Assembly: GCA_002785995.1 (NCBI GenBank)
Contig: NHNV01000031.1
Coordinates: forward strand, 1 to 64,000
From: Mycosphaerelloides madeirae
Taxonomy: Eukaryota; Ascomycota; Dothideomycetes; Mycosphaerellales; Mycosphaerellaceae
DNA: 64,000 nt
Reading direction: 5' to 3'
The notes under the pieces are model-generated. The model did no database searches and was not told the origin of the DNA. It was given only the letters and a program-made list of their open reading frames with translations. This document shows positions 45,695-55,506 of the stretch, in pieces. The stretch's first letter is position 1, and each line of letters begins with the position of its first letter. Made by a program: the position numbers and the translations under genes.

Positions 45695-47264
45695 ATGATG
45701 TTGAATATATCAACTGTTTTTGGACTGTTTATGGTAGGGCTGGTCGTGAGGGTAAAAGGCTCCATTGTGTTCAAGTGATCGACGACGCTCCTGCTGATTT
45801 CGAGAACAGACGCTCTTCCTTGGCCTACGACCCAACCCCCTCAACAAAGTTCCCGGTCCCTGGTACGCTCAATTCACGCGCCTGCGCCTCCAACTCGCCG
45901 TCGTCAGTGGCAGACGAATTCACTACATCCATTCTCTCCACCAGAAATATGGCCCTTATGTCCGTGTCTCCCCCGACGAAGTCGCCGTCAACGATCCCAA
46001 GGGTTTCGGTCAAATCCACGCTATCGGCGCTGGCTTCGACAAAACGAGATGGTATGATGACCTGACGCAGAAACCGCGCCCGACGCTTTTCATGATGCAG
46101 GATGCGAAGTCGCATGGGCAGAGACGGAAGTTGTTCGCAAGAGGGTTTAGCAAATCTAATGTTAGGTCTCATTGGGAGGGATTTATTAGGATGAAGGTGG
46201 AGCTTGCGGTTGAGAAGATTAAGGAGGAGGCGGGGAGGAATAGGGGGAAAGTGGATATGTTGAAGTGGTGGACGTTCATGGCTTCGGATGTTTCCTCGCT
46301 TCTTATGTTTGGGGAGTCGTTTGATACGATGGAGCGGGGAGAGGTGAATGAGTACATTCGTGTTTTGACGAAGGCTTTGCAGGGAGGCGGTATCGGGGCG
46401 GAGATGCCAGCTGTGAGAATTATTGGGAAGTTATTGCCTTTTCAGACGACTAAGGAGCTTTTCCGCACGCAGGAGTTTCTAACGGAGTATGCGGAGGTTG
46501 CGGTGAGGAATGCGAGGGGTGCGTCGAGCAAGAATATATTTGCGCATATTTTGGCGGAGGCGGAGAAGGGAGGTGAGGGCGGGTTAGATGATGTGGATGT
46601 AAGGGAGGAGGCTAGTGCTTTGTTTGTTGCGGGTACGGATACGACGGCGATCAGTTTGACGTATTCGGTTTGGGCTGTGCTCAAACGGCCGGAGTTGAGG
46701 AGGAGAGTTGAGAAACAGGTCGCCACATTGAGGGAGGTGTATCAAGAGATGGACGTGGAGAAATTGCCGCTGTTGAACGCGGTCATTGAGGAGACGTTGA
46801 GGCTGTATGGAGCTGCTCCGGGAGCCATACCAAGACTGGTTCCTGCCGGAGGGAGGGATATCGGAGGATATTATTTCCCTCAGGGCAGTATCGTTTCGAC
46901 GCACGCCTACTCCCTCCATCGAGATCCAGAGCTCTTCCCGGATCCACTCGCGTTCGTGCCACCTCCCCTGCAAAAAGCCTCCCCCTCATGCTAAATACCC
47001 TTGAACAGATTCAAACCGGAACGCTTCCTCACACCTCTCGCCCCTTCAGCCAAAGCCGTTTTCACCCCTTTCGGCGCTGGCGCTCGTGCTTGTATGGGAG
47101 TTCATATCGCTTATAGCGAGCTGAGACTTGCGGCGGCGGAGTTCTTTCGCAGGTGCCCTGGCAGTCGAGTCGCGGCTGAGACGACGGAGGAGAGTATGTA
47201 GTTTGAGAATTTCTTTTTGATTGCGCCGAAGGGACATCGGTGTGACGTCGTTTTGGAGAGGTGA
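45695..47264 (+). pseudogene. Cytochrome P450, probably disrupted
   Basis: A membrane-bound heme monooxygenase. Exon 1 (45695-45751) encodes the N-terminal anchor MMLNISTVFGLFMVGLVV. It joins in phase after a 58-bp intron to LRPNPLNKVPGPWYAQF. The body shows YGPYVRVSPDEVAV, the I-helix oxygen-binding AGTDTTAIS, ExxR in IEETLRLYG, and the heme Cys loop FGAGARACMG. Two faults are seen. The intron expected after DPLAF (GT at 46956, AG at 47008) does not keep the frame, although RFKPERFL follows; reading through meets a TAA. A TAG at 47199-47201 cuts off the last 20 residues, FENFFLIAPKGHRC and onward, which are family-like and continue in frame to 47264. A GC donor at 46958 would repair the first fault, so only the TAG is certain. 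Confidence 0.75.
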
Positions 47265-47599
47265 AGGGGTGGTGAGTGTATGTTTCAGTGTCGAGTTCTT
47301 GTTACAAGCTCACGTTTTGGTAGTGGAAAACAAACCCTGTCTTTCATGAGAACACCGACCAGTTGTGTCAGATTGGGGTTATGATGGCCCTTTGAGTGAC
47401 CTCCAAACTTTGATATTGTGCTGCTTCTCCTGACGAGTGTACGTGTCAGACGGCATTGTGCCTGTAGACTGAGGTCCCTGCTTCAAGATCAAAATTTACA
47501 ACGCCAACATTTTCCAAATCAACAAACTCTTCGTTCCGCTTTGCCACGGCTTCTGCTGCTATCTCTCTTCCCTAGTTGGTCCTCGAATTGATTGTCGAT
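47265..47599. other. Short intergenic region, convergent genes
   Basis: No gene or repeat seen. Confidence 0.5.
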
Positions 47600-48820
47600 C
47601 TACTGGAAGCTCAAGCGACGCACAGTGCTGTAGCTCCTGTGGATTGCATTCACTGTACGTCTAGCAATGCTGGAGCGTTTTGAGATGGTCTTGGTGTCGT
47701 CCGACCACGACACGCAGTCAGTGTTGTCCGATCCGGGGCACAGTGGCGGAAGCGTCTTCGTTTCCATGTCACAATAATAACCTTTGGAATCGACGAAATC
47801 AGGACCCCAAGACATTCCTTCCGTGCAAAGCTCCTCGGCGGTCTGCGAGGAGATACTGGACATGACAAGGGTCTGCTCCACCCATTCAGGCCTGATCGCC
47901 GGCAACGGAAGAAAGCGAATGAACGCTTCTTGTCCGCAGTATCAGGGCCGGCTGGTTGATCTGCAAGGCTTCATGTCAATATTCAGACCCTCATAAATGC
48001 AGACCTTGAACGGCTCACCATTGATAACTGCTCCGTCTGCCGAGAAAATGGTAGCGTTACACACCGTACTGTCGGAAAGGGTCTGGTTGGACCCCAAGCC
48101 GTATGTAAGATTATTGAACTTCCAGGCAAAGGCATTGGACGTACCGTCACCGCCAAATCAGGTGCAGCGCGGTGTCCATAACTCTTTATCATTACCACGT
48201 GTGCCAACGACTTCGGTACCATGATAGTACGCCTGCACACGATTAGACTCAATATCTCCATTCCAGGTGCCTTGGTAGCCTCCATCGTGTTAATTGACAG
48301 TAACGAATCTTTTTGGAGAGTCAGTCAGTGTCTCAGGCATGAGTGAGGCTCCTCGCCCTCGCTCTTACATGACGCAGACACCATCTGGCCGGGCAGCAAT
48401 GCTGACATAACGGCCTTGGCGATCTGGGACGTCCTGATCGATGGTGGTTCCGACGACGAAACCACTATCGACGGTATCTTCGGGACCAGATCCTGTGCCC
48501 AGGTAAGTGTTTCCATAGTGGAAAGCATACGCAGCGTCGATAAATCCTTTCTGTGAGGCGTGGTCAGTCAGCGTGCACCCAACTCTTGCTTAGCTCCATG
48601 GTAGCTGACGAAATCTGCTGTGGTATCATTGCCGCCTATTCTTTGTCAATACTGCAGCTAAACTGATGTCTGATGTCAACCAAACCCTACTGGAGTAGCC
48701 CCATTTTATGGTCAAGCCTGTCTCCTCGGCCATCTGTGGGGTGAACTGGTCCGAGAGTAGCGAAGCAAGACCCAAAACGTCGGCCAGGAGCCCGATAGAG
48801 CCAAGTGCGGCTTCAGCCAT
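47600..48820 (-). pseudogene. Four-exon gene of unknown family with three in-frame stops
   Basis: Starting at 48820 (MAEAALGSIGLLADVLGLAS), exons join in phase by GT-AG introns. The peptides in order are KWGYSSGNDTTADF, then KGFIDAAYAFHYGNTYLGTG and VVGTTIDQDVPDRQGRYVS, then FVTVN. From there the frame stays protein-like to the end (GGYQGTWNGDIESNRVQAYY, FKVCIYEGLNIDMKPC, MSWGPDFVDSKGYYCDMETK). It is broken by TAA at 48292-48290, TGA at 48160-48158 and TGA at 47944-47942. Each would be Gln or Arg after a single T-to-C change. No signal peptide, and no domain that I recognise. The long conserved-looking stretches between stops suggest recent loss, or an assembly or strain difference. Confidence 0.6.
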
Positions 48821-49226
48821 GACTGTTCTGTTGGATCGAGATGTGGACGAGGTTTGTCGGGAAAGATCACAGTATGTATGATGAGAGCTGATGGGATATC
48901 AGCCGTGGGATCTGGAAATGTCTTCTGCTGGGTTCTCCTGTCTTCATACCGGTGGTGACTAGCATAAAGGTACTGTTCCAAGTTCAGATCGCTTCGAGAA
49001 ACCAGCATAACAACGTCGACATGGATTTGAAACAAGTATCGAGCGGCACAGATTGTCAGACGAAGGTCAAATATTTGAAGGACAAGGGGCGAAAACTATT
49101 GGATCTAGGATACATCTGTCAAAAAGCCAGTAGTAACTATAAGGGACTGCTTCCAGCACTCAAACAGAGAAATTACTTCAACGACACTTCGACTCAGAGC
49201 TCACCAAGAACATCAACGACATTAAA
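48821..49226. other. Divergent intergenic region
   Basis: Separates the decayed four-exon gene (minus) from the small secreted peptide gene (plus); probable promoter of both. No repeat seen. Confidence 0.45.
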
Positions 49227-49532
49227 ATGAAGAGTGTTTACTTTTTCCTCGGACTCCTCGGCGGTCTCTCCGGTATTGGCCTCACCTCTGCTACGCCAAC
49301 CTCTCGCTTCTTCACGGCACGCACCGACGCTTGTTCCCAGACGGAGTATCATGTCCTAATGCCGAGGAAGTGTATTCTTCAAGTTATGAGTCTCATTATC
49401 TACCTTCATAACATATAGTCGCGCTAAGTATACTCATCAGACGATGGCCAGTGCGGCATCTGCCAAGGTGCCTGTTGTGAGGGAGCACCACATATCGATG
49501 GCCAGCCACTGTGCTACTGCTACGCCACTTGA
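49227..49532 (+). CDS. Small secreted cysteine-rich protein, effector-like
   Basis: A 78-residue predicted secreted peptide. Exon 1 (49227-49371) encodes a clear signal peptide, MKSVYFFLGLLGGLSGIGL, with likely cleavage after TSA, then a short linker with one Cys. A 69-bp intron (49372-49440, GTATTC...CATCAG) leads in phase to exon 2 (49441-49532), a dense Cys cluster: CGICQGACC, then LCYC close to the stop. The mature part is about 55 residues with seven Cys, an odd number. Small size, secretion signal and Cys density are the usual marks of fungal effectors or antimicrobial peptides, but no family was recognised and function is not inferred further. It lies among decayed genes yet is itself unbroken. 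Confidence 0.6.
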
Positions 49533-50420
49533 GCAGGTGAGATGTCAGCCTTGGTTGATTGTGGTCGATGTTAAGTCTAACAATAAAAGTGATGGAGGAG
49601 AAGTTGAGATTTCCGGAAGCAACATATGAGCACTTCTAGAGATCAAAATGAGTTGGTGCCAATAGGAGGGGGAGGAGTCACGAGCGAAAGGGACAGGAAA
49701 GTGAGGCTGAGGAGGTTGGCATGCCACGGAACATTCTCTTACAGTAGTCTCTTTTATCAATGGAAACTTCAGTTCGTACTGCCAAGACTGCCTCATCTTC
49801 GACTGAATTACCGCCCCTTCCTTCGAGGTGTCTGTCTAACTCAAGGGCACGTCGCTCGGTTTTGATTCACAGAAGGTTGGAATCTTGCTGGACTTCGATT
49901 CGGTCACAAGTGAGCTTGCGGCACGTAAAATAGATGCAGCGATCATCAGTTCCAGCCGAGACTCAAGTCGCGATCAGCGTGTATCGCACGTACGCTAGAT
50001 GAGGTCTGTAAATATAGTGTTACAGTAGGAGGCGAAGAGACGGTAGAAGTCGCAATAAGCTTCTCCGCCCATGGAAGCAAAAAAAAAGATTTGCTTGTAG
50101 CCACTTTTTCGATCGTTGATGACCAGTAGCTTAGACACGTGCTTGCGGGACAGAGCGAAATACTAAGACTGCCAAGGGCCAAGTGCAGCCCCCAAGACGG
50201 GCGAAGGACAATGCATGGTCCCAAGAGCGTCAGAATAGGTTTTCAAGACCGTCCCAACATTTTGCCTGAATAGCTGAAGGACAAGTGATGTAAAAGCAGT
50301 TAGAGTCGTCGCTATGTGCGACGTCCATCTCAGACTAAAGTGCTGATATTCACGCCTGTGAAAGTAACGCTCTCTTTTTTCTGCTCTCAACACTTACCAG
50401 CAACACGAACGACATTGACA
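49533..50420. other. Intergenic, no gene supported
   Basis: Short open frames only, none with a domain or signal peptide. It ends in the promoter of the secreted protein at 50421. Confidence 0.45.
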
Positions 50421-51115
50421 ATGTCCGTCGCACTGCTCTTCATCGCCTTTCTGCTGCCGCTGGTCAGCACTCGAGTTTTGTAAGTAGAAAGAATAAATCT
50501 TGTGAAGAGATTCAGTCCCACTGGCGCAACGTCTGATGCAGCTCAACAACCGGATTGACTCTGACCTTCTCACCGGATGGATCTCTCTGCGAAACTGTCA
50601 AAAACAAGACCACCGGGACTGGCGTGTCCTTCTATCTCGACAGCTCTCAAGTTCCAGCGGCTGAGCTCTGCGTGATCCTCAAGGATCTGTTCTCCCTAAA
50701 CAAATTTACTCAAATAGGCAACACGAACAACGACGAGGTGTTCGCAGATCCCCATTTCGCCAAATTGCAGCCCAAACCAGCGCACGCAAGCGTGAACTGG
50801 ACATCATACGGCGGTGACCACTACCAGCAGGATGCCAACTATATCACTGTCTGGTATTATCAACAGAATGCGACCGGCGTGATTGGTGAAGGCCAATATG
50901 CGGCAGTTTTTGTTGAATTGTATCCGTACGAGGGTTGTGCTTTCTCCGACGTGATACCAAATCGGTATGCTTATGAATACAGCTGCCAGTCTGCAACTGA
51001 TGAACGGTGTGATATCGATCATTCTGGAAGCAAGGCTGTCAAAATTTCTGCCGTCAATCAAACGGCAGTTGAGGTTGCTACGAGTTCAAGCAGTATCCAA
51101 ATGCAGGCGAGATAG
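50421..51115 (+). CDS. Secreted protein of unknown family; C-terminal tail apparently frameshifted
   Basis: Exon 1 (50421-50479) encodes a signal peptide (MSVALLFIAFLLPLVSTRV). A 62-bp intron leads in phase to exon 2 (50542-51115), giving 210 residues. Features: a CETVKNKTTGTG segment, NWTSYGGDHYQQDANYITVW, a Cys-containing YPYEGCAFSDV, and a Cys pair near YSCQSATDERC. Several NxT sites are present. The frame stops at TAG 51113-51115. In another frame, 51100-51186 encodes ALSSVGLALGAVVLMSMLGL followed by a stop, just like a GPI-attachment tail. The original protein was therefore probably GPI-anchored, and a one- or two-base indel near 51085-51110 cut it off. Family not recognised. Confidence 0.6.
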
Positions 51116-51714
51116 CGCTTAGTAGTGTTGGATTGGCTCTTGGGGCTGTCGTACTGATGTCGATGTTGGGACTTTTGATGGAATGAGCCACGCTCAAATT
51201 GGTCTATGGAGAGCTTGGGGGGTACTCCTTGCACGGCGTCATCTACTATCGATCTGGTCAATCATCCAACATAAAACTCACAATCCAATTACAACACGCA
51301 AGATCTAAAAAACATTGTCTGTTTTCCCAGCGGAGCAGTTCCTCGATCTGGCATTGTGCCAAGCTCTACAACGGGCTGCCTGTGTGCAAAAGTGTCTTGT
51401 TTTATTCGTCGAACGACAATTGTGGTGTCTGTGCCGTAGTGCATTCGATAGGCTTGGCAGATCGGTGCCGTGAAGTGTTGGAGGTGGAAGCCCAACTCTC
51501 TTTGTTGTGCCATAAGCTCGCATTCAGCGTTTGCCAACTAGCGGCTATAAGATAGCACACCCTCTCGCCCAGTGTACAGTCAACAGTTGTGAAACACAAA
51601 GCGTCGCCCCAGCTACTACACCCTCACATACCAAGTCTCGCGACTACATATCCCCAACATCGATTGTGTCTCCGATTCCAGAATACACTGAAAGCGTCTC
51701 GGCTTCTCAGCAAG
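51116..51714. other. Intergenic, including the detached GPI-type tail
   Basis: The first 70 bp encode the out-of-frame hydrophobic tail described for the preceding gene (to 51186). Nothing else is supported. Confidence 0.4.
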
Positions 51715-52115
51715 ATGATCCCAAATCGACGCACCAACTCGTCATCCCAATCAAGTGGAAGCTCCAGTTCCCCGAGAACCATCGCGGAAGCATTAGCAAC
51801 TGTTGTGAGCTCTGTCTCAAAGGAAAGCGAGACCTTCCAGGGTTTCGACCACGGCTGTAATGGGCAGATATTCTCAAATCTACCCAATCACATGCGTAAT
51901 CTGAGAGAGAAGAACCAGACGAAACACACCCCTTCTCGTTTTGTGGCACCTTGTTCACTAGATGCGGCAATATGGAGCAATACATTGCGACTGGGCGTTT
52001 TAAGATGCTCAATTTATTGCAGGAGATATTGGAATCGGCGGAGCACCCAGGGAGTGGTACAGATGCGGATGTTGAGCGGGACGAGTCGGAACGAGTCACA
52101 GTCTTCCAGCAGTGA
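51715..52115 (+). CDS. Small hypothetical protein, two exons
   Basis: Exon 1 (51715-51856) starts MIPNRRTNSSSQSSGSSSS and includes TIAEALATVVSSVSKESETF. A GTAATG...ACCAG intron of 62 bp gives an in-phase join to exon 2 (51919-52115), which reads HPFSFCGTLFTRCGNMEQYI, a helical NLLQEILESAEH and an acidic end. The product would be 112 residues. The join is supported by phase, intron length and a branch-like CTGAG; the start could be the in-frame codon at 51589. No domain recognised. Exon 2 is more convincing than exon 1. Confidence 0.35.
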
Positions 52116-52296
52116 GCGTCAAATGGTGCACCTCTAGTCTTGTCGCCGCAGCGATGTGAAAGGTTTTTCACGTCTAGGTTTATCTCGGCACTTAAGATGG
52201 TCTCAAGAATCAGTTACTGAAGTGCGTTCGTGAAGGTGGGCGGTTCTTGCATGTTGTACACGAAATCAATTGACCAGTCGGATCAATCAACCACGT

Positions 52297-52859
52297 TTAC
52301 GAGCCCGTAGCAGTAGCTCCACCGTTTGTATCTCGCCGTCTTCCAACCCCCTTCGAACTTGAAGCATCGACAAAAGTACTTGACCATCGTACCATTTTCG
52401 GGAGAATTGCCTCATTGGGCAATTTGTGCTTTAGCGCGAATTCAATTGGGAAGTGAACAGCAATCAGTTCTGGAAAAATAACAGCTGTCAGAGATGGCTC
52501 AGCAGTGTTCTCATCGCTTGGACGATTAATAAATGTATGTATGTAGAGGTTTCTGAGTTTGGATGTGGCAAAATTCGATGCAAACCAGTCGCATAAAATT
52601 TTGAATAAGTTGATCACGATTACAACCCGATAGCGCTGAGCTCTCGTTCAAAGCATGACATAACGAGACCAACATTTCTGCTGGGTTCTTTACCGTTATT
52701 ATACATGATACAGTGGTAAAAGAATGACTTTGCGATCAAGAAACCATCAGGCGTTAGAAAGGCGACAAGAGAGTGTGTATCGTTGAGCACAGTGCCGGTG
52801 AGCTCTCTCACATAGCCCGATATTGATCTCTCCTGAGATATACTGGGGAGAGGAATCAA
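52297..52859 (-). other. Two adjacent protein-like frames, unresolved
   Basis: On the minus strand, 52859-52620 (ELTGTVLNDTHSLVAFLTPD) and 52617-52297 (NLFKILCDWFASNFATSKLR, then ELIAVHFPIEFALKHKLPNE) lie end to end in different frames. The layout loosely recalls BTB/POZ proteins, with LFKILCDWF where FxLFxxWLY is usual, but key residues are not clear. Each lacks a good ATG. It may be an eroded gene. Confidence 0.25.
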
Positions 52860-53597
52860 AATAAGAGAAAGGAGAAAATCACATCTCTAAGATCGTTGAG
52901 AAGTCAGTACAAGCCCACTTCGACAACAAATCGAGCGCGAACTGGACAGAACGAGCTTGACTCGATTTTGGATTTTTATGGGCAGTATAAATCATTTGAA
53001 AGAGTCTTTATTAGGAAGAAGAGAGTGAATGTAGATTCACTTCAATGAGCAGAGGTTGGGAGAAGATGAAAGGTGCGAAACAGATTTTCGGGCAGCACGC
53101 CGCCTTATGTATGTCGTCTTCAGCGTAGCTAGATAATATGAGGACATAAGAGATCTATGTTTCGGCATCACTCCCATCTTCTTCTCTGGAATGCCGCCTC
53201 ACTGCACCTCACCAGGCTCCTTGGTACTTTACATAAGCCGCAAAGCCTCTCCCCGATCGACAGGCTCCCACAGAGTCGGAACGCAAGTGATAGTGCTTGG
53301 CTCATTGATCAGCTCAACTGAAACATACCCGATTGGTCATATCAAAGCCTTGGACTCACAACCACATAGAAAGCTGCGGTGTGGGTACTATTCCACACCA
53401 CGGCATTCCTGTCATCAAACCTGTCGTGTCGGACAGCCACTGGGCCGAGGTTTTGACCGTTGTGGTTGTGGCCACGTACGACTGGCGGCGCAGCAAAGTG
53501 AGTCAACTGACTGTTGATGTGAGGGTTGTGATCGACGCAGAAGAGGTAGGTTTCGCGGCCTTGAGCGTTGACACGGTAATTTGCGGTTGCCCTCTTA
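52860..53597. other. Intergenic, no gene supported
   Basis: Open frames on both strands between 53190 and 53600 have no domain. A possible upstream exon of the preceding minus-strand locus could lie near 52870-52960. Confidence 0.35.
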
Positions 53598-54969
53598 TCA
53601 AGCAAACTTCGTCATCTCTTCATCCATCAGCTTCAAAGCGTCGTCTCTATGTTTTAGGACATCCAGGTCCATGATCGAGTCCCATCTTAGCCCCAAGGCT
53701 GCCTTCACTTTTTCCCCATCCAGTCCACTCTCGTACGCACCGGTCAAAATCTGGCCTGCCGCATTGCTCGATGTCACCAACCTCTGGCTCAGTGGTCGTC
53801 GGACGTCGTCAAACACCCTCAAGGCAACTTCTGCTTCTCTCGGAAACGTTGCACAGCTGAGCAAGGCTGAGATAATCATGCTATCTTCGATGCAAAATCT
53901 GCCTCCTGCACCTTGCCACTGCAAACGACGATGAGAATCAATCTTTCAAGCTGTCATGAATGCTAGAATGCGGTTTCATTTACTGCAGTCGGTGCATGTG
54001 CAACATTTCCAGTGATGGCAACAGGCCCATCGACATAAGTCCTAGCCGGGGGATGCTCCCAAAGGAAGATGGATTGATGTTCCGCCTGCTGATCGCACAG
54101 AAGCTTGCCACTATTCGTCAGTATGTCTGCTGATTTGCTGGCAAAAGCGATGTACTGACCTCTACAACAGCTTTGCTCAGGTGTGGCATGAGGGAGTGAA
54201 TATTCTCTTTACCTCCCCTGCCATGACCTTTTTCTGCCATTGTGCCGAGTCTTCTGCAGTTGTGTCTTTGGAAACGACTCTGAATTGTAAGATAGTCCCG
54301 TGACTCAGGATATTGTGCATATACAACTGTCCGTCTCCGATATAGCTGTACCCCCGAGGATCTTCGACATCTACGGGCGCTCAAATGCTGGCTCTGGCCT
54401 TCTCATATGGTTGAAGCGTCATCAATGTCCACCAACCAGTATTCCTAGGTGAAGCAGCAGGGTCTTTCTCCCCTAGGATAGCTTTCAGAATGATTGAGTG
54501 TGGACCATCAGCCCCAATCAAAATGCTGGTGGAACGTCAACAGAATCTTCGTTATGTGGCTAGAATGAAGGTCTTACTCGCAGTCATGCGTTGAACAGTC
54601 TGCAAAACAAAGGACTAGAGATCCATCTTGCTTACGTTCGTATTGACGAGTTTCCTCGAATTGTGCATCAGCTCTTCAGAGATATTGGCCAGAAATTCTT
54701 GCAAAGGATTGAAGCCAAATGCCACGCCAGCTTCGTTTGAAAAATAAATCCGTTAGCATGACGTTGGCGCACTCGGATGGATACTGACCTTGAACTTCGC
54801 TGCGGCCTCGAAGATACGAGCGTCGATGTGTTGATATTCCATCAGGGCGTGCATCAAGGATGCGCCGGCGACACCGCCACCTGATATCGCCACACGAACC
54901 CTTGAGACGAATGTAATGATGTGTTGAATGGAAACCAACCGCAGTGCTTCGCTGGTCGTTGCGTTTCAT
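53598..54969 (-). pseudogene. FAD-dependent monooxygenase (salicylate-hydroxylase-like) remnant
   Basis: The order of conserved pieces fits a class A flavin monooxygenase. The FAD Rossmann loop is VRVAISGGGVAGASLMHAL near 54890. GVAFGFNPLQEFLANISEEL follows, then the second FAD motif LIGADGPHSIILKAILG. Further on come DVEDPRGYSYIGDGQLYMH, WEHPPARTYVDGPVAITGN and, after a good GTAAAT...TTTGCAG intron, WQGAGGRFCIEDSMIISALL. Lesions: a TGA at 54383-54381 interrupts exon sequence just before APVDVEDPRG, where CGA would read Arg. About 80 residues normally found between the substrate region and GADG are missing, replaced by a short stretch with stops. GD in the last FAD motif is also GN. The stop at 53598 is normal for the family. 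Confidence 0.7.
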
Positions 54970-55506
54970 GATCCCGGGCAGTACTGGGGGGAATGTTTCC
55001 TTTCAAGTCTGACAATGGAGACTGTGCCATATGACCTGGACGATCGCCCAGCTGAAGCTCCATAGATAAGCTAATTGGCCGCCGCAACAGAATCCAGCAA
55101 CTCTTGAGGCAATTTCTAGCCTTGCAAAGATCAACAGGCGGCAAAAGACCAATTCTCGTTCGCCCACGATCCGTATGCTTTTGCACGTTTCATATTCGCC
55201 CTGTAAGTTCTGACATCCGGTTGACCTGCAGCATCATAACATTATGCCAGTTGCACATCGGACGGAACAGGAAATTTCAGTTTCATCGTGTTGCCATTGC
55301 TACTGTAGCTTCAAAGATCCGCACACGAGAAGGACACCAAGTTCACGACCATAAAGTAGCACTGGCCGATAAAGCTGAGACTCCAGAACTCGAGCTTGCT
55401 TTTCCGCCCAACGATCTTTCCAACCACTCGGGTTTCCCGACCACCACTTTTTCGTCCAGATTTGTGTCTTTCTCCACTGAAGTCTGATATCTTCCTCGAT
55501 CTGCAT
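54970..55506. other. Intergenic, no gene supported
   Basis: Lies between two decayed minus-strand genes. Open frames here are without domains. Confidence 0.45.
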
